Shown here piece by piece: positions 26,058 through 34,035 of a DNA stretch of 64,000 bases; the first letter of the stretch is position 1; every line of letters begins with the position of its first letter. The position numbers and the translations under genes were made by a program. Under the pieces are notes generated by a model. That model saw only the letters and a program-made list of their open reading frames with translations. It was not told the DNA's origin and did no database searches. This DNA is from UBA4427 sp045106235 (GTDB lineage Bacteria > Myxococcota_A > UBA9160 > UBA4427). The stretch lies in assembly GCA_045106235.1 (NCBI GenBank), contig JBGCEJ010000024.1, positions 62,001 to 126,000 of the forward strand, read 5' to 3'.

Positions 26058-26849
26058 ATGAAAGACTGCCCCATTCAGATCGGAAGCATGCTCCTCACCC
26101 TCGTCGACCCTCAGCCCGGCTTTGAGGTCGCCTATAACCGCTGGTACGAACGCGACCATTTCTATGCAGGCTGCATGGTGGGCCCCTGGCTCTTCGCCGG
26201 GAGCCGCTGGGTGGCACCCCGCGCACTGAAAGACTTGCGCCGCTCCGATGGTCGGGGCGAAGTCGCGAATCCCGTCGATGCGGGTTCCTACGTCGCCATC
26301 TACTGGGTGCTTGAAGATCGCGATGCGGAGCATTGGAAATGGGCCGGTGAACAGGTCCATTGGCTCTACGAGAATGGCCGCGGCTTCGCTGAACGCGACC
26401 ATGTCCATACGGTCCTCTTCGACTATCTCGGCACGCATTATCGCGACGCGGACCCGGTCCCCACTCAGCTCGCACTTGATCATGGCTATCCCGGAATCGC
26501 GATGATCGCGACCGACCGCGCCGAAAACGTCTCGGAGCAAGAATTCGCCGATTGGACGGATGAACACGCCGGCCTCGATTCGAGCCCCATCGCCAGCATT
26601 TCGAGTTGGCGGCCGCAGCCCCGGGACGAGATCACCGGAAACGCGCCCATGGACCTCGGAACCGGAACCGGGGGGCCAGAACGCACCATGCAGCTGGCAT
26701 TCCTCGAAACCGACGCGGCCGAAGCCTGGGCGGCGGTTGCGGCCTACGCGGAAAAGGTTGACGCCTCCGGGATGGGTCGCGTTTGTTTCGCAGGCCCCTT
26801 CCACAAGACCCATGTCGGAACGGATCGTTATGCGAACGAACTCTGGTAG
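26058..26849 (+). CDS. uncharacterised protein, possibly EthD-like ferredoxin-fold
   Basis: A 263-residue cytoplasmic protein that I recognise only loosely. The N-terminal part (GSMLLTLVDPQPG, then NRWYERDHFYAGCMVGPW) has the strand-helix pattern and the tyrosine/histidine-rich NRWYERDH box of dimeric alpha-beta barrel (EthD/DUF-type) proteins. A second half (GYPGIAMIATDR, later MQLAFLETD) could be a repeat of the same fold. No signal peptide or metal-site cysteines are seen. It sits between the SGNH hydrolase and the thioredoxin-like lipoprotein, overlapping the latter. The function is unknown; related EthD-type proteins act as lyase or oxidase helpers in aromatic and ether degradation. Confidence 0.6.
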   Translation: MKDCPIQIGSMLLTLVDPQPGFEVAYNRWYERDHFYAGCMVGPWLFAGSRWVAPRALKDLRRSDGRGEVANPVDAGSYVAIYWVLEDRDAEHWKWAGEQVHWLYENGRGFAERDHVHTVLFDYLGTHYRDADPVPTQLALDHGYPGIAMIATDRAENVSEQEFADWTDEHAGLDSSPIASISSWRPQPRDEITGNAPMDLGTGTGGPERTMQLAFLETDAAEAWAAVAAYAEKVDASGMGRVCFAGPFHKTHVGTDRYANELW

Positions 26850-27414
26850 GCCAATCCCGGATAGAGACGGCGCCCTCGGCGTCCGCCTCGCTACGGTTCG
26901 GGCCCTCATCAATGGATTCGCTGGACTTGTAGCGCTCATCGGCATCGCGGGACTCGCGGGCTGCGAGGGAGAAGCGCCTGTCGACCCGGAGAAGCAGACC
27001 CCGTACAACACGCCGCTCCTCTCAAAGTCGGCCCTTCGCGCACAGCTGAACGAATCATGCGAGAACGCGACCGCCCACGGGCAGCCCATACTCGTCGAGT
27101 TCTCAGCCCCCTGGTGCAGCGACTGCCAGAAGCTCCATGCGATGAAACAAGCCTCCGTGCTCCAAAGCGAGCTCGCCGCCTGGCCCTTCGTCACGATCAA
27201 CGTGGGTCAGTTTGACGCGCATCGCGGCCTGCTCGAAGCCTTCGAAGTCGAGCAGATCGCCCACTGGGCCGTCCTCGCGCCGAACGACTGCGACCGCCCA
27301 GTCGAAGACTGGCCTCGCTTGGCACAGCGAAAGCTTGAGCCTGCCAGCGGCGCCGAGCGCGGCGCCACCCCTGCAGACCTCGCTCACTGGCTCCTGGCTT
27401 TTCGGAAACGTTAG
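26830..27414 (+). CDS. thioredoxin-like lipoprotein
   Basis: A 194-residue exported protein with a lipoprotein signal whose lipobox is LAGC. Its thioredoxin-fold domain has the redox motif FSAPWCSDCQKL, a WCxxC with Ser-Asp between the cysteines, near the middle. The segment FVTINVGQFD then follows as in thioredoxin-like proteins, and the end is truncated compared with DsbD-type domains. The likely role is thiol-disulfide exchange in the periplasm. The start is uncertain: ATG 26830 overlaps the previous gene by 20 bases, and ATG 26812 is a possible earlier start. The stop is followed by a short GC-rich hairpin. Confidence 0.75.
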   Translation: MRTNSGRPIPDRDGALGVRLATVRALINGFAGLVALIGIAGLAGCEGEAPVDPEKQTPYNTPLLSKSALRAQLNESCENATAHGQPILVEFSAPWCSDCQKLHAMKQASVLQSELAAWPFVTINVGQFDAHRGLLEAFEVEQIAHWAVLAPNDCDRPVEDWPRLAQRKLEPASGAERGATPADLAHWLLAFRKR

Positions 27415-27430
27415 GCGGCCTGAATCCGCC
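27414..27430 (+). terminator. weak hairpin after thioredoxin-like gene
   Basis: Arms GGCGG and CCGCC around a seven-base loop lie right at the stop codon, in the 32-base gap between two convergent genes. There is no T-run, so intrinsic termination is doubtful. Confidence 0.3.
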
Positions 27431-27446
27431 GCAGCCGCAGCCCCGG

Positions 27447-28298
27447 CTAGGCCGTCGCCTCAGCATCCGCCAACAAAAAAGCATCCCCGAGCACGGTCTT
27501 GCCGTCTAAGCTCATCACCTTGCGACCGGTGCTATGAACAATGTCGCGGCTAAAAATCACCCGGCCGACATGACGTCCCGTACAGAGCTCCAGCGCACCC
27601 TCGGCCATCATCTCCACGGGCTCGACCCAATCCGGATTCTTCCGCGCAATATCACGGACGTAAGCAGCGCCTTCCGTCAGCACGATCGAGGTGGGTGCCA
27701 TGCAGTTCACGAAGATGTCGAATTCCGCCAGTTCATGGGCGAGCGCCTCGGTATAGCGATCGAGGGCTGCCTTCGTCGCGCCGTAGGCACCAATCACGAG
27801 GGCGGATTGTTTTGAGTCGCGGTAAGGCACTTCCGGCTGGCGAGAGGTCGCGCTGCCGATATTCAAGACCGCCCCGCCCCCCTTCTCTTTCATGCCCCGA
27901 ACGGCTTGTTGCGCCAGGTCGACAGGCGCGTTGACGTTCAACTCGAACATGCGCGAACGCTCTTCGTTGGTCGTCTCGCTCGGCATGCGCATGATTCCCG
28001 CGGCAGCGTTATTCACGAGCATATCCACCGCACCGAAATGCGCGCTCGCACGTTCGACCAGGCCTTCCCGGGCGGCAGGGTCCGTGAGATCACACACCAC
28101 CGCGGCCGCCTTGCCACCCGCCGCCTGAATCTCCGTCACCGTCTGCTCGAGCGTTCCCTGCATTTCACCATGAGCGCCGAGGCGCGAGGCGTTGACAACA
28201 ACCGAGGCGCCCTCGGCAGCGAAGCGGTGAGCGATCGCGCGACCGATCCCTCGGCTTGCACCGGTTACAAATGCAACTCGTCCCTCACATCGACCCAT
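27447..28298 (-). CDS. short-chain dehydrogenase/reductase
   Basis: A 283-residue classical SDR. It carries TGASRGIG (NAD(P) site), NNAA at the structural loop, the catalytic serine in NIGSATS, and YGATK (tyrosine and lysine of the active site). The C-terminal 50 residues extend past the usual 250-residue core. In-frame ATG 28313 exists, but AGGAG lies six bases before ATG 28298, which directly precedes the first strand, so I use 28298. The gene is divergent from the MtnK-like kinase gene. Substrate unknown; hydroxyacyl or keto compounds are common for such genes. Confidence 0.88.
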   Translation of the reverse strand: MGRCEGRVAFVTGASRGIGRAIAHRFAAEGASVVVNASRLGAHGEMQGTLEQTVTEIQAAGGKAAAVVCDLTDPAAREGLVERASAHFGAVDMLVNNAAAGIMRMPSETTNEERSRMFELNVNAPVDLAQQAVRGMKEKGGGAVLNIGSATSRQPEVPYRDSKQSALVIGAYGATKAALDRYTEALAHELAEFDIFVNCMAPTSIVLTEGAAYVRDIARKNPDWVEPVEMMAEGALELCTGRHVGRVIFSRDIVHSTGRKVMSLDGKTVLGDAFLLADAEATA

Positions 28299-28603
28299 CC
28301 GGAGCTCCTTCATATGCTTTCAAAACGCTTCTCAATTTAAAGAGGACGCTGCCCCGCAGAGGAGGACCTTCGAGCGTTTTCGCTCCGAGCGCCGACCTTG
28401 AATATTAGGTCCGGCCTTGAGAATCACAATCCCTCGTCTTGCTCCGCGAAAAAACGCGTTCAAAGTCTCTGAAGCGCTCAGAAAGCGTTCGAAAGAGCTA
28501 AATTCCGCGATGGCTTACCCGGTCCCAACCTCCCAACCTCCCCAATCCTGCGCTGCACGAAGCGAGTCGGCCGCCTTGGCCCAAGCCTCGCGGAGAGAAT
28601 GTT
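28299..28603. other. 305-bp divergent intergenic region
   Basis: This stretch separates the minus-strand SDR from the MtnK-like kinase. It must hold both promoters, but I see no convincing -35/-10 pair and no long inverted repeat. A direct near-repeat of GAAGCGCTCAGAAAGCGTTCGAA type occurs around 28469-28495. I call no gene in it: the open frames are shadows with proline- and arginine-rich translations. Confidence 0.5.
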
Positions 28604-29626
28604 CTGAGCTTTGAACTCGATACGGACCCCCAGCGAATCGGAGCGAAGCTCAGCGATCTCGGCTGGCTTGCCCCGGCGGAGGCCTTGACGGCCGCCACGA
28701 TCGCAGGCGCGGGCAATATGAACCGAACCGTGCGGGTTACGACGACCCAGCGGAGCTTTATTCTCAAACAATCGCAGCCGTACTGTGTGAAGTTCCCCGA
28801 GATCCCCGCGCCCGCCGAACGAATCGAGATGGAGGTGGCCTTCTACGCCATCGCGCGTCGCTCGGAACGTCTCCGCGCGCACCTTCCCGAAGTCCTCGAG
28901 TTCGCTCCTGAAAACCGCCTCGCGCTCATCGAAGACCTCGGAGAAGGCGCAGACCTCCTCTCGCTCTACGCGGGCGAGCGCCTCGCAACAGAAGATCTCA
29001 ACTTGTTATGCGGACTCGCTCGGGAACTCCACGCACTGCCTCTGGATTCAACTGAGCGGGAGCGACTGGGCAATCATGCCATGCGGGCGCTCAATCACGA
29101 GCATATCTTCGACCTGCCGCTCCGTGACGAAAACGGGCTGAATCTCGAAGCGCATACGCCCGGGCTCACCGCGCTCGCCCAAGGCTTCAAAGACGATGAC
29201 GACTACGTCGCCGCGATCATCGCCCTCGGCATGCTCTACACCGCGGCCGATGGCCCCGCCCTCCTCCACGGCGACTACTACCCAGGTAGCTTCCTGAGGA
29301 CACAACAAGGCCTCTCGATCATCGATCCAGAATTTACGTTCCCGGGTCCCGCCGAATTCGATCTCGGCGTACTCGCCGCGCATCTCGTTTTCGCTGCGGG
29401 CAGCCGAGCGACCGGAGATCCACCCGATACCCGCGACGAAGACGCTGTCATTGAGCGCATCGCCGCGGGGTATGCGGGCCGAATCAATCTGAGCCTTGTG
29501 CGCGGCTTCGCAGGCGCGGAGCTCATGCGCCGCCTGCTCGGGGTTTCACAACTCCCTTTGCAAGCGGACCTCGAACAAAAGCGGCGCTGGCTCGAATGCT
29601 CCCGGCGCTGGGTCCTCGACCGCTAA
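28604..29626 (+). CDS. MtnK-like small-molecule kinase (APH fold), CTG start
   Basis: A 340-residue protein of the 5-methylthioribose-kinase-like phosphotransferase group. The nucleotide-loop region reads GAGNMNRTVRV, the catalytic loop HGDYYPGSFL, and the metal site IDPEFTFPGPAEFDLG, all in order. Homologues start with a SFELD-type strand followed by a helix and GWL, and that stretch is only kept if translation starts at CTG 28604. GGAGAG lies eight bases upstream of it, and no ATG or GTG in frame precedes it. A TTG at 28685 would cut this conserved N-terminus. The gene ends with a four-base tail-to-tail overlap with the next gene. The substrate is probably a sugar or nucleoside derivative. 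Confidence 0.75.
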   Translation: MSFELDTDPQRIGAKLSDLGWLAPAEALTAATIAGAGNMNRTVRVTTTQRSFILKQSQPYCVKFPEIPAPAERIEMEVAFYAIARRSERLRAHLPEVLEFAPENRLALIEDLGEGADLLSLYAGERLATEDLNLLCGLARELHALPLDSTERERLGNHAMRALNHEHIFDLPLRDENGLNLEAHTPGLTALAQGFKDDDDYVAAIIALGMLYTAADGPALLHGDYYPGSFLRTQQGLSIIDPEFTFPGPAEFDLGVLAAHLVFAAGSRATGDPPDTRDEDAVIERIAAGYAGRINLSLVRGFAGAELMRRLLGVSQLPLQADLEQKRRWLECSRRWVLDR

Positions 29627-30069
29627 GCGATTTCGTCCAGCACGATCACCGGAATCACGCGATCGCCCGCAGTCTTCTGGTAGTCGTTGTAGGGCGGGTA
29701 GATCCTCGCCATATCGCTCCAGATCGAAGCGCGCTCATCCCCCTCCGCGACGCGCGCACGCACGCGATGCGTCGCACTCGCCACCTGAATCTCACATTCC
29801 GGCTTCGCTTCGAGGTTCAAGAACCAGATCGGATGATTCGGCATTCCGCCCTTCGACGCGATCACAACATGACTCTCCCCCGTCTTGCCGTAGATCAGGG
29901 GCATCGTCCGCGCCTCCCCGCTCTTACGGCCCGTCGTCGTCAACAAGAGTGTCGGCAAGACACCGGGACCACCCAGATGCGACGAATCCCACATATGCGC
30001 TTTTTCGGGGTCGGTTCGGTAGAGCTCGAGATGTTCTGCGATCCAAGGGATTTGGCTGAAATCGGCCAT
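29623..30069 (-). CDS. deazaflavin (F420)-type nitroreductase family protein
   Basis: A 148-residue split-beta-barrel protein of the DUF385/Ddn-like family, members of which bind F420 or FMN. The core segments are LLLTTTGRKSGEARTMPLIYG (seen from about residue 48) and FLNLEAKPECEIQV. The ATG 30069 has AAAGGA seven bases upstream; the frame continues slightly further but without better support. The gene is convergent with, and overlaps by four bases, the MtnK-like gene, and is divergent from the membrane protein at 30244. Reaction and cofactor cannot be told from sequence alone. Confidence 0.85.
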   Translation of the reverse strand: MADFSQIPWIAEHLELYRTDPEKAHMWDSSHLGGPGVLPTLLLTTTGRKSGEARTMPLIYGKTGESHVVIASKGGMPNHPIWFLNLEAKPECEIQVASATHRVRARVAEGDERASIWSDMARIYPPYNDYQKTAGDRVIPVIVLDEIA

Positions 30070-30243
30070 GTTCGGTCCTTTCGCGCGTTCACGCGCAGTC
30101 ATATCTGAATAGAGTTTCGCGGACGGGAAAGACTAGCGCGTCCGTGCATAAGCACGGATGCTCTTTGTCCTCGACATCCCCTTGACCTCCCCCTCGCCGG
30201 CCGGCATCTCGCGGCGCGGCAAGGCGGAAACAGGAGCGCTCTA

Positions 30244-30930
30244 ATGGCCATCTGGCTCTTCCTCGCAGCACTCATCGCCTTGAGCGGCCTCTGCTTCTTT
30301 TTTGGTCGCGCATTCCGAACGCCCTTCGCTTGGCTTGCGATCGCGACGGGCGTCTCCGTCTTCGCGATTCGCCTCATCCAGCCAGGGGACTACGCGATGC
30401 CTGGGGGCGGCAACCTGCTCGCCGCACTCCTCGCCCTCGGACTGGGCGGCCTCCTTCTATTTCTGCCGCGCCTCGAGAAGAGTGAAACGGAGACATCCAG
30501 CCCGGCCGTCTGGGCTCAGCGTCTTCTCCTCGCAGCCGCCCCCGTCGTCCTCTTCCTCGCGCTGTACTCGACGCTCGCGGAACTTGAAGAAGTCGTTGTC
30601 CTCCATAGCACGCATCAAGCGGGTCATGCCGTCGACCTCCGTCTGTGGATTGTCGATGAGAACGGCGCGGGCTGGATTCAAATGCCGCAGGGAAAAGCCG
30701 AGGCCCATCAGCTGGACGTCGCCTCTGAGCTCAGAATGACACGCCAAGGCAAGCCCGCTTGCGTCGCGGTTCATCCCTTTTCTGACCTCGAGAACACGCG
30801 CCGCGTTCAGAACCTCCGCTACGAGAAATATCTTGTGCAGCGCCTCGCTACCCTGATCGGCCTCTTTCCCACCGAACCCACCGGCAAGGCAGTCGTTCTC
30901 CGCATCAGCGATTGCCCCGCACAGCCCTGA
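30244..30930 (+). CDS. membrane protein with C-terminal split-barrel-like domain
   Basis: A 228-residue protein. Residues 1-110 hold four hydrophobic segments (about 2-20, 26-44, 57-75 and 92-110). The C-terminal 115 residues are soluble and read VVVLHSTHQAGHAVDLRLWIVD, followed by GWIQ and later a conserved-looking KYLVQRLATLIG. This C-terminal strand pattern resembles the split-barrel family of its divergent neighbour (29623-30069), but the match is faint. A membrane-anchored flavin or F420-binding protein is possible. No ribosome site of note precedes the ATG. Product class is unknown. Confidence 0.6.
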   Translation: MAIWLFLAALIALSGLCFFFGRAFRTPFAWLAIATGVSVFAIRLIQPGDYAMPGGGNLLAALLALGLGGLLLFLPRLEKSETETSSPAVWAQRLLLAAAPVVLFLALYSTLAELEEVVVLHSTHQAGHAVDLRLWIVDENGAGWIQMPQGKAEAHQLDVASELRMTRQGKPACVAVHPFSDLENTRRVQNLRYEKYLVQRLATLIGLFPTEPTGKAVVLRISDCPAQP

Positions 30931-31101
30931 GCACCCTGCGCCCCAAGCGGGCACACCTGTCCAAATCCTGAGCGACTGCGTTTCACTGCCGCGTTGAACC
31001 CGGAAACGATCTGCCGATCAGGGCCGAGTTCCGCACAGGTTTCTCGGCATGCTTCTTGAAGTGCTGTTCCCCGAAGCCTTGAGCTGCGGGAGTTGAAGCA
31101 C

Positions 31102-34035
31102 ATGGAAGCGGAACGACTGAACGACGAGCGCGAAACGATCATCGTCGTCGGCAATGGCATGGTGGGGCATCGCTTTTGCGAAACCCTCGCCGAGCAAGGC
31201 GCAACGAAATCCTTTTCGCTGATCGTCTTTGGCGAAGAAACGCGACCCGCGTATGACCGCGTTGGACTCAGTGGGTTCTTCGACGGAAAAACCGCTGAAG
31301 ATCTCTCCCTCACCACAACGGACTGGTACGCCGAAAACGAAATCGAGCTGATTCTCGGCGATGCCGTGATCGAAATTGATCGCGATGCGAAGGAAGTCGT
31401 TTCCGCCTCCGGCCGCCGCGTGGCCTACGACCGGCTTGTCCTCGCAACGGGCTCCTCCCCCTTTGTCCCTCCCGTATTTGACCATGGCCTCGAGGGCGTC
31501 TTCGTTTACCGAACGATCGAAGACCTAGAAGCCATTCAGGCCTACGCCCTTCGACCGGAGGTTTCCCGCGCCGCGGTCCTCGGCGGCGGACTCCTCGGAC
31601 TCGAAGCGGCGAAGGCGACCGTCGACCTTGGCCTCGAAACCCATGTGATTGAATACGGTCAACGCCTCATGCAGCGCCAAGTGGACGCCGCGGGGGGTGC
31701 CCTGCTTATCCGTGCGATCGAGTCACTCGGCGTGCATGTGCTCACGGACACGAACACGGAGACCGTCGTGGGCGAACACGCGGTTTCAGCGCTGCAGTTT
31801 TCGAGCGGCGCCGAGCTGGAAACCGACATGGTTGTCGTCTCTGCAGGCATTCGCGCCCGGGACGACCTCGCGCGAGCAGCGGAGCTCGAAGTCGGTGAAC
31901 GCGGAGGCGTCGTCATCGACAATACCCTCCGGACCAGCGATCCGAGCATCTACGCCATCGGCGAATGCGCCGTGCATTCCGGGACGATTTACGGCCTTGT
32001 GGGCCCCGGCTGGGAAATGGCGCGCACCTTGGCTCAGCGATTCATCGGCGAAGAGCTCGAGTTCGAGGGCGCGGATATGTCGACGAAGTTAAAGCTGATG
32101 GGGGTCGACGTCGCCAGCTTCGGCGACCCCTTCGCCGACGAAGATGGCGTCGCTGCGCGGAAAGTTGTGATTGAAGACGCAGTCGCCGGGGTCTATCAAA
32201 AGCTCACACTGAGCGCAGACGGCGAACGCCTCCTCGGCGGCATTCTCGTGGGCGATGCCTCCCCTTACTTGAGTCTGCTGCGAACCACCCGTGAAAAGTC
32301 GGCGGTCCCGCCGCGCCCGCATCAACTCTTGACCGGCGTCCCCGACGCGAGCTCCGACGCAGCAGGCCTCCCCGACGAAGCACAAATCTGCTCCTGCAAT
32401 AACGTCTCAAAGGGACAAATTCTCGGGTTCATCCGGGAAGACGATCTCGATAACCTCGCCGACGTCAAGACCTGCTCCAAGGCCGGAACGGGATGTGGCG
32501 GCTGCCTTCCCCTCGTCAAGAATATCCTTGACGAGGAGCTTGCCCGCGCAGGTCGAAGCGTCGACCGCTCGCTGTGTGAACACTTCGCCTACTCCCGACA
32601 AGAACTCTTCGAAATCATCAAAATCGGACGCCTCGAGTCTTTTGACGCCCTCCTCGAAAGCCACGGCAAGGGATCAGGCTGCGAAGTGTGTCGCCCCGCC
32701 GTCGCTTCCATTCTGGCCAGCACCTGGAACGACCCCATCCTTAACCATTACGCGATTCAAGACACGAACGACCGTTTCCTCGCCAATATTCAGCGTGGCG
32801 GCACCTATTCCGTGATCCCTCGCGTGCCCGCAGGCGAGATCACGCCCGAGAAGCTGATCGTCCTCGGCGAGGTCGCCAAGGAATACGACCTCTACTGCAA
32901 AATTACCGGCGGACAGCGCATCGACTTGTTAGGCGCACGCGTCGAAGACCTTCCGCGCATTTGGCGCGCTTTGATCGAAGCCGGATTCGAGAGCGGCCAT
33001 GCTTACGGAAAAGCGCTCCGCACAGTGAAGAGCTGCGTCGGCAGCGCTTGGTGCCGCTTCGGCGTCCAAGACTCCACCGCCTTCGCCATCCGCGTCGAGG
33101 AGAGATACCGCGGCATTCGCGCGCCGCATAAATTGAAGTCCGCCGTATCCGGATGCATCCGCGAATGCGCAGAAGCCCAGAGCAAAGACTTCGGCCTAAT
33201 CGCCACCGAAAGCGGCTGGAATCTCTACCTCGGAGGCAACGGCGGATCCACGCCGCGCCACGCCGACCTGATTGCCACGGATCTCAGCGAAGACGAAGCG
33301 ATCCAGCTGATCGACCGCTTCATCATGTACTACATCCATACGGCGAACCCCCTGGAACGAACCGCGCGCTGGCTCGACCGGCTCGAAGGCGGGTTGGAAA
33401 CCTTGAAGGCGGTGATCATCGATGATGCGCTGGGTCTGTGTGAGTCCCTTGAGCACGATATGGCTTCCCTGGTGGCGACGTACCAATGCGAATGGCGTGA
33501 AGTCGTAGAGAACCCCGAGCGCCACGATCATTTCCGTCATTTTGCCAACGATGATGCGAAGGATCCCGAGATCAAGTTCATCGGCGAGCGCGGCCAAAGA
33601 CGGCCCGCCGATTGGGATGCGGATTCCGAGCCTGAAGAAGCTCCCGAAACGACACCGCCCGAGAGCGCATGGAGCTGGGTCGGCGTGGGCCTCGCCGCCT
33701 CCGTTCCGGTCGATTCCGGCCGCGCATTCAAGGTCGGCGGCGAGCAGCTCGCGGTCTTCCGCCTCGCGGACGGCGAGCGCTACTACGCGACGGAAAATCG
33801 CTGTCCCCACAAGAAGGATATGGTGCTGGCCAGAGGCATATTAGGCAGCGAGTCGGGGGAGCCGAAGGTGGCCTGCCCGCTGCATAAGAAAACGTTCTCT
33901 CTGGCTTCAGGAAAGGGCCTCTCGGACCCGAGCTTTTGCGTCAAGACCTACCCCGTCGAGGTTCGCGGAGACGACCTCTTCATCAAGCTCCCGCCCTCCT
34001 TTTTCGAGACGACGTCCTCTGGTCCGCCTCGATGA
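31102..34035 (+). CDS. nirB: NAD(P)H nitrite reductase, NirB-NirD fusion
   Basis: A 977-residue assimilatory nitrite reductase that reduces nitrite to ammonium with six electrons from NAD(P)H. The domains in order are FAD/NAD(P)-binding oxidoreductase (to about residue 400), a BFD-like 2Fe-2S domain (Cys430 onward, ending in GTGCGGC), and the siroheme/4Fe-4S half-domains with ligands Cys645, Cys651, Cys685 and Cys689. A C-terminal Rieske-like domain follows, with Cys901/His903 and Cys925/His928. That last domain is normally the separate NirD subunit, so this is a NirB-NirD fusion; the length fits the sum of the two. An ATG at 31102 is preferred over TTG 31093, because GGAG sits ten bases upstream. 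The next gene overlaps by four bases. Confidence 0.94.
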   Translation: MEAERLNDERETIIVVGNGMVGHRFCETLAEQGATKSFSLIVFGEETRPAYDRVGLSGFFDGKTAEDLSLTTTDWYAENEIELILGDAVIEIDRDAKEVVSASGRRVAYDRLVLATGSSPFVPPVFDHGLEGVFVYRTIEDLEAIQAYALRPEVSRAAVLGGGLLGLEAAKATVDLGLETHVIEYGQRLMQRQVDAAGGALLIRAIESLGVHVLTDTNTETVVGEHAVSALQFSSGAELETDMVVVSAGIRARDDLARAAELEVGERGGVVIDNTLRTSDPSIYAIGECAVHSGTIYGLVGPGWEMARTLAQRFIGEELEFEGADMSTKLKLMGVDVASFGDPFADEDGVAARKVVIEDAVAGVYQKLTLSADGERLLGGILVGDASPYLSLLRTTREKSAVPPRPHQLLTGVPDASSDAAGLPDEAQICSCNNVSKGQILGFIREDDLDNLADVKTCSKAGTGCGGCLPLVKNILDEELARAGRSVDRSLCEHFAYSRQELFEIIKIGRLESFDALLESHGKGSGCEVCRPAVASILASTWNDPILNHYAIQDTNDRFLANIQRGGTYSVIPRVPAGEITPEKLIVLGEVAKEYDLYCKITGGQRIDLLGARVEDLPRIWRALIEAGFESGHAYGKALRTVKSCVGSAWCRFGVQDSTAFAIRVEERYRGIRAPHKLKSAVSGCIRECAEAQSKDFGLIATESGWNLYLGGNGGSTPRHADLIATDLSEDEAIQLIDRFIMYYIHTANPLERTARWLDRLEGGLETLKAVIIDDALGLCESLEHDMASLVATYQCEWREVVENPERHDHFRHFANDDAKDPEIKFIGERGQRRPADWDADSEPEEAPETTPPESAWSWVGVGLAASVPVDSGRAFKVGGEQLAVFRLADGERYYATENRCPHKKDMVLARGILGSESGEPKVACPLHKKTFSLASGKGLSDPSFCVKTYPVEVRGDDLFIKLPPSFFETTSSGPPR

